64,000 bases of DNA from Acinetobacter dispersus (lineage in GTDB: Bacteria; Pseudomonadota; Gammaproteobacteria; Pseudomonadales; Moraxellaceae), in NCBI RefSeq assembly GCF_009884975.1, contig NZ_CP041970.1:744001-808000 (forward strand). The letters run 5' to 3'. The notes under the pieces are model-generated. The model worked only from the letters and a program-made list of their open reading frames with translations. It made no database searches and was not told the DNA's origin. Both the position numbers and the translations under genes were made by a program. Shown piece by piece: positions 47,740-55,171 of the stretch (its first letter is position 1; each line of letters opens with the position of its first letter).

Positions 47740-48671
47740 TGATCTGCTCCTGCAAGATTTTTCTCAACCATTTTCACGAACAGTTCTTCCAAGCGATTCG
47801 ATTTGTTACGCATACTGCTAACTTGGATATTTTGCGACTGTAATAACAAGAATAGGTCATTCATGCTGTGAGCCTTATCCATTGTCACTTCTAAGGTCAC
47901 TGAATCAATCAGGTTAAATTTAAAACCAATAATATTTAGGTCAAAAGATTCGATTGGCTCAGCTAAGTCACAAATGAATGATTCTTCATTCAGTTGATTG
48001 AGGAAACCTTTCATTGATGTATCTTCTTTAATCACACCGCGGTCGATAATCGCAATCCGACGACACAACATTTCTGCTTCTTCTAAATAGTGTGTGGTGA
48101 GAATAATTGAAGTGCCATTTTCATTCATTTCGGTGAGGAAGTCCCACATCGAACGACGTAACTCAATATCAACGCCAGCAGTCGGTTCATCAAGGATCAG
48201 TAGTTTGGGTTCATGCATCATTGCGCGTGCAATCATTAAACGGCGTTTCATACCACCTGAGAGCATACGCGATTGAATATTACGTTTTTCCCATAAACCG
48301 AGCTTTTCTAAATAATGTTCAGCACGTTGTTCGGCCAATTTCTTCGGAATGCCGTAATAACCCGCTTGGGTCACTAAAATATCGAAAGTTTTTTCGAATT
48401 GACCAAAGTTAAATTCTTGAGGAACAACGCCAAGACATTGTTTTGCATGTGAAGGATGGGTATCTAAGTTATGCCCAAAAATTTCAACTGAACCAGATGT
48501 TTTTTTGGTTAAAGAGCTAATGATACTGATTGTGGTTGATTTGCCTGCACCATTAGGTCCTAATAATGCATAAAATTCGCCTTCCGGAACGGTAAGGTCA
48601 ATCCCTTTTAACGCTTGAAAACCATTACGATAGGTTTTGGACAAATCGCTCAACACCAAAGCATCAGTCAT
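47736..48671 (-). CDS. ABC transporter ATP-binding protein (YadG-like)
   Basis: A 311-residue ATPase: Walker A GPNGAGKST near residue 39, signature MLSGGMKRRLMIARA near 140, Walker B LLILDEPTAGVD, and the switch His in LTTHYLEEAE. A C-terminal 80-residue extension follows. First gene of the ATPase-permease-queF-45461 transcript. The exported substrate is unknown. Confidence 0.93.
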   Translation of the reverse strand: MTDALVLSDLSKTYRNGFQALKGIDLTVPEGEFYALLGPNGAGKSTTISIISSLTKKTSGSVEIFGHNLDTHPSHAKQCLGVVPQEFNFGQFEKTFDILVTQAGYYGIPKKLAEQRAEHYLEKLGLWEKRNIQSRMLSGGMKRRLMIARAMMHEPKLLILDEPTAGVDIELRRSMWDFLTEMNENGTSIILTTHYLEEAEMLCRRIAIIDRGVIKEDTSMKGFLNQLNEESFICDLAEPIESFDLNIIGFKFNLIDSVTLEVTMDKAHSMNDLFLLLQSQNIQVSSMRNKSNRLEELFVKMVEKNLAGADQ

Positions 48672-48801
48672 AAACGTCTCACGTTGTTAAATAGAACGGG
48701 TATTTTGAGCGATATGAAAAAATAAACCAAGTAGAAAAATAGGTTTATGGCGTGTTAAAAACAGAACGATTATAGAGTAAGAGGTGTTGCAAGAAGGAAA
48801 G

Positions 48802-48877
48802 TGGTGCGCTCAGCGGGACTCGAACCCACGCCACAGGCTTCGGAGACCTGTACTCTATCCAGTTGAGCTATGAGCGC
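48802..48877 (-). tRNA. tRNA-Arg (anticodon CCG)
   Basis: On the minus strand the gene begins GCGCTCATAGCTCAACTGG and ends with an encoded CCA. The acceptor arms GCGCTCA and TGAGCGC pair fully, the T loop is GGTTCGAGTCC, and the anticodon arm CAGGT-CTCCGAA-GCCTG puts CCG at positions 34-36. It decodes CGG. Confidence 0.95.
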
Positions 48878-48998
48878 ATGCGTGCCACATCATAGGCAAA
48901 AAATACAGGCAGGTAAATATATACCTCTCAATAAAGCTACTTCTTGTTTATTAAAACATCAATTTTATTCTCGACTTATCGCGAAGCTACATATCTAA

Positions 48999-49586
48999 CT
49001 ATAAATGCTGCACTGAATAATTGATCAATTTTAAAGTTTGATTCAGTTGAGCAGGTGGAATCCGTGATTCTTGCAGTGAGGTAATCCATTGCATTTGGCA
49101 GGCTTTAAGTTGTTGTAGCGAGTTAATCGATTGAATTTTTTGTACCAAAGGTCTAGCCATAAGACCACAATAAGTGGTTAGTGTCTGAATCATGACTTGT
49201 TGGATTTCAACAAAAGGCAATTTTTCTAATTCAATAATTTCAGGTTCTATTTCTAGTTTTGCTTCAGCTTCAATAGGCTGTTGTACAACTGCTATTACTT
49301 CTAGTGCTGTAACGGGCTCTGATGTCATTTTTAGATCATTAGCTTTTAATTCTGACGCTAAATTTTCTTTTTGGATAATAGGTGTTGCTTGTTCAGCCAG
49401 TAGCCCCATATCAATCAGTTGTTGAACAAGTTCGGTTGGTGCAATTCTTTCCTTATAGTCTTGATCTAATTCTTTGAAATCTTCATGATCAATTAAAAGC
49501 AATAGACGACGTTGGCGTGCAGTTAATGCAATACTACGTTCTTGTAGGGCAGTTTGCCCAAGCTGTGTTTTAAAAAAATGTGACAT
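48999..49586 (-). CDS. Conserved protein of unknown function
   Basis: A 195-residue soluble protein, not recognised. The N-terminal 70 residues (LTARQRRLLLLIDHEDFKEL, then LVQQLIDMGLLAEQ) look like a small winged-helix or degenerate DNA-binding fold. A Glu-rich linker (about 90-125) joins a helical C-terminal part (IQQVMIQTLTTYCGLMARPL). Similar N domains occur in Acinetobacter regulators, but nothing here proves DNA binding. Single gene. Confidence 0.7.
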   Translation of the reverse strand: MSHFFKTQLGQTALQERSIALTARQRRLLLLIDHEDFKELDQDYKERIAPTELVQQLIDMGLLAEQATPIIQKENLASELKANDLKMTSEPVTALEVIAVVQQPIEAEAKLEIEPEIIELEKLPFVEIQQVMIQTLTTYCGLMARPLVQKIQSINSLQQLKACQMQWITSLQESRIPPAQLNQTLKLINYSVQHL

Positions 49587-49718
49587 CTCTTAATCTCCCC
49601 CAATCAAGATCTAGACGGAGATTAAGATAAGGTTAAAAAATGACAATAATGTTAACAATTTATTAAATATCATTGCCTTGTTTAAAGTAACTGGCAAATA
49701 ACTTACAAACTGAGAACT

Positions 49719-50417
49719 TTATCCTTTTTTAATTAATTTTGCTTCTAATGCTTTGCGTAAATACGGGTCAAGATCTTCTTGACGCATCAGCCATTGAATA
49801 TAGTCAGCAGGGAGGTCTTGAATGGCTGTACCTTTGTGCTTGCCAAAGGTAATCGTTTTGGGAATACGCGCTTCTTCTGAGGCAAGATAAAGTTGCTCGA
49901 TATTTTGAATATTGAGTTGATGAATAATATGCATCAAGATGTTGGCGGTTAAGATAATGTCAGCATCGGCACGATGTGCACCTTTTAACATTTCGCGTGC
50001 TTTGTCACTGCCTTTTGAGATCAAGTAAATTAAGGCTGAAATGTTATGTGCTTCGGCATCCTCCCAAACATGACGTGCTAAAGCTAAGGTACAAATTGGT
50101 TTCAATTTTGAGGTGTCAACACCACAACGTGCAATTGCGGCAACATCATAATCAACATTATGCCCAATGATATAAGTGGTCTGAGCAGGAAGCTTAAACT
50201 CATTATAAAAAGGTTGATCAATGAGATCTGATTCTAAAATATGATGTACCGCCATTGCGGCGAAGGAAATAGGCTGGCCAACCTGATAAAGCTGATCAAA
50301 AATTTGTTTTTTATCGAGACTGAGTTTTCCATTTTCAATTTCAATCGGAGCATAAGCAATTTCAATTGGCAAACCATTCAGCGTATGTGTTTCAGTGTCT
50401 AAGATGATTGCTTGCAT
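49719..50417 (-). CDS. ExoX-like 3'-5' exonuclease with DUF3820 tail
   Basis: A 232-residue DEDDh exonuclease: motif I IILDTETHT (Asp7, Glu9), motif II IGHNVDYDVAA near 90, and motif III with His in AHRADADI near 147. The C-terminal 60 residues carry the DUF3820 pattern ITFGKHKGTAIQDLPADYIQWL, often fused to such nucleases. This suggests DNA repair trimming, as for E. coli ExoX; the exact role is unknown. Confidence 0.88.
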   Translation of the reverse strand: MQAIILDTETHTLNGLPIEIAYAPIEIENGKLSLDKKQIFDQLYQVGQPISFAAMAVHHILESDLIDQPFYNEFKLPAQTTYIIGHNVDYDVAAIARCGVDTSKLKPICTLALARHVWEDAEAHNISALIYLISKGSDKAREMLKGAHRADADIILTANILMHIIHQLNIQNIEQLYLASEEARIPKTITFGKHKGTAIQDLPADYIQWLMRQEDLDPYLRKALEAKLIKKG

Positions 50418-50660
50418 AAAGTTGGCCTAGCTTGGTTGAGAGTTTGAATATCTTACAAGAAATTTATCGCAAGCTGTGTTGAATGAGGTCGTATCAATTT
50501 TATTTTTTAGAAATTTGGAACGGACTTTGAATAAATAAGCAGCAAAGTAAAAAAATACTTGAACAATTTGATATTAAGCGCATTCTTATGTAAGTAATTG
50601 CCTTAGTAAAAGAAATGCTAAGCATTAAAATGACAAGAAATATAGTTAAGGAAAAACTAA

Positions 50661-51914
50661 ATGAATATGAAATTACTAACAATTGCGATGTTAGGCTCTA
50701 GCCTGTTATTAACTGCCTGTGGCGGCGGTGATGGTGATACAACTTATACCTTTAAACCAGAGGTTCCAGAGAACAATATCAAAGATCCTGTGGTTGGTAT
50801 TCCGGTTAATTATACATTAGACGGAATGGCTGCTGTATCAGCAGATAGTGTTGTCATGACGTATAAAATGCTCGGGGTGAATGGTAAAGAAGTACAGGCC
50901 ACAGCTCTTGTCTTTACGCCACAATCACCAGCACCCGCAAATGGTTGGCCAATTGTTGTTTGGGCCCATGGTACGACAGGGGTAGCAGATCAATGTGCAC
51001 CAAGTAAACAGGGTTTAAAAGGCAATGAATATCTCCTAAAAGCACTTTTGGCTTCGGGCTATGTCGTTGTGGCACCAGATTATGAAGGATTGGGTGAGCC
51101 AAGTGGTCAAGAAGCCCATCCGTTTTTAAATGTTAAAAGTGAAGCATACTCAATTACCGATGCCGTGGTTGCAGCCCGTGCTTATTTAACAAGTTTAGGT
51201 AAGAAAACCAATGGACAATGGCTTGCAGTCGGTCATTCACAAGGCGGACAAGCTGTTCTTGGTGCTGCACAATATCAAAGCCGAGCAAAGTTGGATTATA
51301 AAGGTACTATTGCAATTGCGCCTGCATCTAATCTGGCGTTAATTTTGGCTGGAGGAGAGAATAAAGCTAATAATGAACCAGATCCAAATAAGAAAATAAG
51401 CATTTTAGCTCCTCTTGATACGTTTACAGCATTAATTACAGCAGGGCTAAGAAATCAGTATCCAAATCTAAGATTTAGTGATGTGTTTAACTCACCGACA
51501 GATCTAATTGCAGCAACAGCAGAAACTTCCTCTCCAAATTCTGTTTGTTATGATGGTTTGGGCCAGGCTTTAGGAGGAGCTATGTTCAAATATCTAGGTG
51601 ATAATAAAACGCTTAATGGATACCCAAGAACCAAAACCAACTTTATGGCAACACCAAGTATAAATACTTTCTTGACAACTGACTCACAGCCTTTACAGAA
51701 AAAAGTAACTATGCCTGTGATCATCTATCAAGGGACAGGAGATGAAACTGTACCTAAACAGGTAACGGATATTCTTGTGTCATCGGCAAGAACAGTGGGA
51801 ACATTAATTCCTGATGCCAACTATCGTGTTGGTGCTTGGGACCATACAACGGCTTATACGACAAATCTTGCAAAAATTGTGCAAGATGTGAATATTTTAA
51901 TGCCAGTGAAATAG
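50661..51914 (+). CDS. Secreted lipase/esterase lipoprotein (alpha/beta hydrolase)
   Basis: A 417-residue predicted lipoprotein with lipobox LTAC (Cys20) followed by GGGDGD. The alpha/beta-hydrolase core has IVVWAHGTTG (oxyanion region), VVAPDYEGLG and the nucleophile motif VGHSQGGQA (Ser about 194); the acid and His follow in IYQGTGDETV and AWDHTTAYT. It resembles the secretory-lipase (LIP) family. AAGGAAAAACTAA precedes the ATG. A 15-bp inverted repeat lies just after the stop. Confidence 0.9.
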   Translation: MNMKLLTIAMLGSSLLLTACGGGDGDTTYTFKPEVPENNIKDPVVGIPVNYTLDGMAAVSADSVVMTYKMLGVNGKEVQATALVFTPQSPAPANGWPIVVWAHGTTGVADQCAPSKQGLKGNEYLLKALLASGYVVVAPDYEGLGEPSGQEAHPFLNVKSEAYSITDAVVAARAYLTSLGKKTNGQWLAVGHSQGGQAVLGAAQYQSRAKLDYKGTIAIAPASNLALILAGGENKANNEPDPNKKISILAPLDTFTALITAGLRNQYPNLRFSDVFNSPTDLIAATAETSSPNSVCYDGLGQALGGAMFKYLGDNKTLNGYPRTKTNFMATPSINTFLTTDSQPLQKKVTMPVIIYQGTGDETVPKQVTDILVSSARTVGTLIPDANYRVGAWDHTTAYTTNLAKIVQDVNILMPVK

Positions 51915-51922
51915 TAAATTTT

Positions 51923-51963
51923 ATGGAGTCTAATTCTCTTATTAATAAAGAATTAGACTCCAT
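51923..51963. repeat. Perfect 15-bp inverted repeat after the lipase gene
   Basis: ATGGAGTCTAATTCT and AGAATTAGACTCCAT surround an 11-base centre, 9 bases past the stop. There is no T-run, so this is not a standard terminator; an mRNA 3'-end stem or protein-binding palindrome is possible. Confidence 0.65.
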
Positions 51964-52154
51964 CGGTGGTAGGGTAAAATTAAAATGTATAAAAAATAGC
52001 TTATTGATTTTAGTCCATGAAAGCCAATGCAGTGATGAATAAAATTCACGAATAATTAAATAAATATCAATCTCTGAAACCATAAACTTCATGCTACAAT
52101 ATGTGCCAATCTTTAGCACGGCTTAAAAGCCCTAATATATAGGACCCTCCGCTA

Positions 52155-53408
52155 ATGTTTGCCAATATTTCTATTGCTGAATTTGATCCAGAATTAGCTC
52201 AAGCGATTGCTTCTGAAGGCGTACGCCAAGAAGCGCATATTGAGTTAATCGCATCTGAAAACTATTGCTCACCAGCTGTAATGGAAGCACAGGGATCAAA
52301 ACTTACGAATAAATATGCAGAAGGCTATCCTGGCAAACGCTACTACGGCGGTTGTGAATATGTGGATGTGATTGAACAACTTGCAATTGATCGTGCAAAA
52401 GAGTTGTTCGGTGCTGACTATGCAAACGTTCAACCACATGCGGGTTCGCAAGCAAACTCTGCGGTTTATCTAGCGCTTCTTAACCCAGGTGATACTGTTC
52501 TTGGTATGAGTTTGGCTCACGGTGGTCACTTGACTCACGGTGCTAAAGTAAGCTTCTCTGGTAAAACGTATAACGCTGTTCAGTATGGTTTAAATACTGA
52601 AACTGGCGAAATTGATTATGAAGAAGTAGAACGTCTAGCGTTGGAACATAAGCCACGCATGATCGTTGCTGGTTTTTCTGCATATAGTCAAATCGTTGAT
52701 TGGCAGCGTTTCCGTGACATCGCAGATAAAGTAGGTGCATACCTTTTTGTTGATATGGCGCATGTTGCAGGTTTAGTTGCTGCGGGTGTTTATCCTAACC
52801 CAGTGCAAATTGCAGACGTTACTACAACAACGACACATAAAACACTTCGTGGTCCACGTTCTGGTTTAATTCTTGCAAAAGCAAACGAAGAAATCGAAAA
52901 GAAACTTCAATCAGCTGTATTCCCAGGCAATCAAGGTGGTCCTTTGATGCATGCAATTGCTGCTAAAGCAATCTGTTTCAAAGAAGCAATGTCTGATGAG
53001 TTTAAAACTTACCAACAACAAGTGGTGAAAAATGCTCAAGCTATGGCTGAAGTATTAATTTCACGTGGTTTTGATGTTGTTTCTGGTGGTACAGAAAACC
53101 ATTTATTCTTATTGTCTTTGATTAAACAAGACGTAACGGGTAAAGAAGTTGATGCTTGGTTAGGTGCAGCTCACATTACAGTAAACAAAAACGCGGTTCC
53201 AAATGACCCACGTTCTCCGTTCGTAACTTCTGGTATCCGTATTGGTACGCCAGCAGTGACGACTCGTGGTTTCGGTGAAGCTGAAGTACGTGAACTTGCA
53301 GGTTGGATCGCTGACGTGATCGACAGCAAAGGTGATGAGAAAGTTATCGCTGACGTAAAAGCTAAAGTTGAAGCTGTTTGTGCAAAATTCCCTGTGTATG
53401 CAAACTAA
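52155..53408 (+). CDS. glyA: Serine hydroxymethyltransferase
   Basis: A 417-residue PLP enzyme converting serine and THF to glycine and methylene-THF. Family motifs: [36 protein letters not shown], and [14 protein letters not shown] with the PLP lysine near residue 230. Full length, monocistronic, with a -10-like TACAAT at 52095-52100 and a terminator after the stop. Confidence 0.97.
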   Translation: MFANISIAEFDPELAQAIASEGVRQEAHIELIASENYCSPAVMEAQGSKLTNKYAEGYPGKRYYGGCEYVDVIEQLAIDRAKELFGADYANVQPHAGSQANSAVYLALLNPGDTVLGMSLAHGGHLTHGAKVSFSGKTYNAVQYGLNTETGEIDYEEVERLALEHKPRMIVAGFSAYSQIVDWQRFRDIADKVGAYLFVDMAHVAGLVAAGVYPNPVQIADVTTTTTHKTLRGPRSGLILAKANEEIEKKLQSAVFPGNQGGPLMHAIAAKAICFKEAMSDEFKTYQQQVVKNAQAMAEVLISRGFDVVSGGTENHLFLLSLIKQDVTGKEVDAWLGAAHITVNKNAVPNDPRSPFVTSGIRIGTPAVTTRGFGEAEVRELAGWIADVIDSKGDEKVIADVKAKVEAVCAKFPVYAN

Positions 53409-53419
53409 TTTGTATATCT

Positions 53420-53447
53420 AAAAAAGCGCCGTAAGGCGCTTTTTTTA
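53420..53447 (+). terminator. Terminator of glyA
   Basis: AAAAAGCGCC with GGCGCTTTTT, a GTAA tetraloop and a T-run. Confidence 0.92.
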
Positions 53448-53491
53448 TGGATAAAGAAAATCTAAAAATATCAATTATTCTAATCCCCACA

Positions 53492-53506
53492 GCATCAAAT
53501 TGGTGC
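53492..53506 (+). promoter_or_regulatory. Possible NtrC-type enhancer site
   Basis: GCAT-CAAATTG-GTGC, one mismatch from the NtrC pattern GCAC-N7-GTGC, about 110-120 bases before the expected start of the sigma-54 promoter. That is a usual enhancer distance. Weak alone; supported by context. Confidence 0.4.
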
Positions 53507-53553
53507 TTTGTTTTTAAAAGTGCACTCTGAACACTCTAAAAATGATCATTCTG

Positions 53554-53581
53554 GTATTACGAATATGAAAAATCGTATTAC
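53554..53581 (+). promoter_or_regulatory. Shared operator, copy 1 (probable site of the NikR-like regulator)
   Basis: GTATTAC at 53554-53560 and 53575-53581. With flanks it reads TATTACGAAT, 10 bases, GTATTACTAA, identical to 58908-58937. The half-site is nearly self-complementary; total span 28 bases, as in NikR operators. It abuts the sigma-54 -24 element. Confidence 0.72.
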
Positions 53582-53586
53582 TAAAC

Positions 53587-53602
53587 TGGCATGTCTTTTG
53601 CT
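53587..53602 (+). promoter_or_regulatory. Sigma-54 (RpoN) type promoter of the guanidine operon
   Basis: TGGCATGTCTTTTGCT has the diagnostic GG-N10-GC spacing of the -24/-12 elements and a TTGC -12 box. Transcription should start near 53613, about 10 bases before the riboswitch. Confidence 0.78.
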
Positions 53603-53623
53603 TCATGACAATACAGATAAAGT

Positions 53624-53719
53624 TGTCTAGGGTTCCGATGTGTCCGTATGGAGACATGACTGGTCCGAGAGATAACGGTTCGATAGAACTACACGGAGGG
53701 ATAAAAGCCCGGGAGGACA
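53624..53719 (+). promoter_or_regulatory. Guanidine-I riboswitch (ykkC class)
   Basis: The conserved aptamer segments are all present in order: TCTAGGGTTCCG, GACTGGTCCGAGAG, ACACGGAGGGATAAAAGCCC and GGGAGGACA. A P1 pairing TGTC (53624-53627) with GACA (53716-53719) closes it. It lies 44 bases before the first DUF1989 gene, in the same operon as a carboxylase, the standard setting of this riboswitch. It senses guanidinium and turns genes on. No T-run terminator is seen behind it; CATAAC (53730-53735) can pair with GTTATG over the start codon (53761-53766), suggesting translational control. Confidence 0.93.
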
Positions 53720-53763
53720 GGCATATTGCCATAACGAGGTTAAGCATCCGCAAGGGGTTTGTT

Positions 53764-54501
53764 ATGAATCAATCGTTCTATCACGACAATAAAATACTGT
53801 GGCAAGAAACATTACCCGGTGGTCATCATTGGTCTGGTCGCATTCAACGTGGTGCAGTTTTACAACTGGAAGCACTAGAACATCGTGCCAATGTGTCTTT
53901 GTTCTGTGTCAATGCCGATGACAAGTTGGAGCGCTTTAATATGCCGGATAGTCTGAAAGCCCAACACACGGCTTTTCTCTCGACAGGGCATGTTCTGTAT
54001 TCTGATCTGGGCCGTGTAATGGCTTCCATTGTTCAAGATCAACATGGCTGGAATGATGTGTTTTGTGGTCCGAGTACCGCACAGCAAATTGCACAACATT
54101 TTGGCCAGAAAAACTTTCAGGATGCTCGTAATGACATGCATCAAAATGGTCTAGATAGTTTATTGGTGGAATTGACCAAATTTGGTCTAGGCCAAGCGGA
54201 TTTGAGTGCGACGGTAAATTTATTTTCAAAAGTCCAGCCTGATGATCATGGCCGATTAAGCTACGTAACAGACGATAATCAACAGCAAAAGATTGAACTG
54301 CGCTTTGAAATGGATTGTCTGGTTTTTCTATCTGCAGCACCACATCCACTCGACTCATCTACACCTTATCAACCCGCCGATATCCAACTTCGCCTATTCA
54401 AAGCCAATACCTTAACTGAACAGGACGTTTGTCGGGATTCATGCGCGCAAAATCAGCGTGGTTTTGCCAATAACGCACGCTATTACGCATTGTCGAATTA
54501 A
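53764..54501 (+). CDS. DUF1989 protein UAAP1-type, carboxyguanidine deiminase subunit
   Basis: A 245-residue protein of the urea-carboxylase-associated (DUF1989) family: WQETLPGGHHWSGRIQRGAVLQ at the start, then VSLFCVNADDKLERFNM and VLYSDLGRVMASIV. Such pairs, long annotated as urea-carboxylase-associated, were shown to form the carboxyguanidine deiminase CgdAB acting after guanidine carboxylase. ATG 53764 follows AAGGGG; an upstream in-frame start at 53605 would lie inside the sigma-54 promoter/riboswitch leader and is rejected. First gene of the operon. Confidence 0.9.
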   Translation: MNQSFYHDNKILWQETLPGGHHWSGRIQRGAVLQLEALEHRANVSLFCVNADDKLERFNMPDSLKAQHTAFLSTGHVLYSDLGRVMASIVQDQHGWNDVFCGPSTAQQIAQHFGQKNFQDARNDMHQNGLDSLLVELTKFGLGQADLSATVNLFSKVQPDDHGRLSYVTDDNQQQKIELRFEMDCLVFLSAAPHPLDSSTPYQPADIQLRLFKANTLTEQDVCRDSCAQNQRGFANNARYYALSN

Positions 54502-54517
54502 GGTGGGGAGCGAGAAA

Positions 54518-55162
54518 ATGACAGCATCAGCAAAGATTGAACAGATTGTTTTAGACGAAATTTGCCTTGCAGGCGAAGCATGGATGGGTGAGGTGAAGCA
54601 AGGTCAGTACTTCCGCATTATTGATCTGGAAGGCAACCAAGCCGTTGATACCTTATTTATCAGTGCCAACAATGTCGAAGAGCGTTATAGCGCAACCGAT
54701 ACCTTGGCGCAAAATCAGCAGCTTTATCTGGAAAAAGGCACGACCTTATTTAGTAATTTTGCCCGTCCAATTGCCACTATTATCGATGACAATTGCGGCA
54801 GACATGACACCTTAGGCGGCGCATGTTCATGTGAAAGCAATATGGTACGTTATGCACACGATAAATATCCGATGCACAGTTGCCGCAATAATTTTATGTA
54901 CGCCTTGGCACAGCACCCAATTGCCAAAAAGCATCAGCTCAATGTCCGTCATATTGGACCCAATATTAACTTTTTTATGAATGTACCCGTGACAGCTGAA
55001 GGCCATTTAAAGTTTGAAGATGGGGTGTCTGCACCGGGTAAATATGTCGAGATCAAAGCCGAAATGGATTTGATCGTGCTGATTTCAAATTGTCCGCAAT
55101 TGAATAATCCGTGCAATGCCTACAATCCGACCAAAATCCAGCTTGTTATACGTGACGCGTGA
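54518..55162 (+). CDS. DUF1989 protein UAAP2-type, carboxyguanidine deiminase subunit
   Basis: A 214-residue paralogue of the preceding protein: GEVKQGQYFRIIDLEGNQAVDTLF, TLFSNFARPIATIIDD, and the likely metal-site segment GGACSCESN (Cys near 105-107) with HSCRNNF. The two DUF1989 proteins act as a complex, removing ammonia from carboxyguanidine to give allophanate. ATG 54518 is preferred as GTGGGGAG lies 7 bases before it. It is 16 bases after the first gene and 9 before the carboxylase. Confidence 0.9.
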   Translation: MTASAKIEQIVLDEICLAGEAWMGEVKQGQYFRIIDLEGNQAVDTLFISANNVEERYSATDTLAQNQQLYLEKGTTLFSNFARPIATIIDDNCGRHDTLGGACSCESNMVRYAHDKYPMHSCRNNFMYALAQHPIAKKHQLNVRHIGPNINFFMNVPVTAEGHLKFEDGVSAPGKYVEIKAEMDLIVLISNCPQLNNPCNAYNPTKIQLVIRDA

Positions 55163-55171
55163 GGTGGCATA

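Noticed and set aside
53522..53536. Second NtrC-like site GCAC-N7-ACTC
   Set aside because: The right half matches the consensus in one of four bases only.
53605..53763. In-frame extension of the first DUF1989 gene to an ATG at 53605
   Set aside because: It would translate through the riboswitch aptamer and start before the expected transcription start; the ATG at 53764 has AAGGGG and a proper family N terminus.
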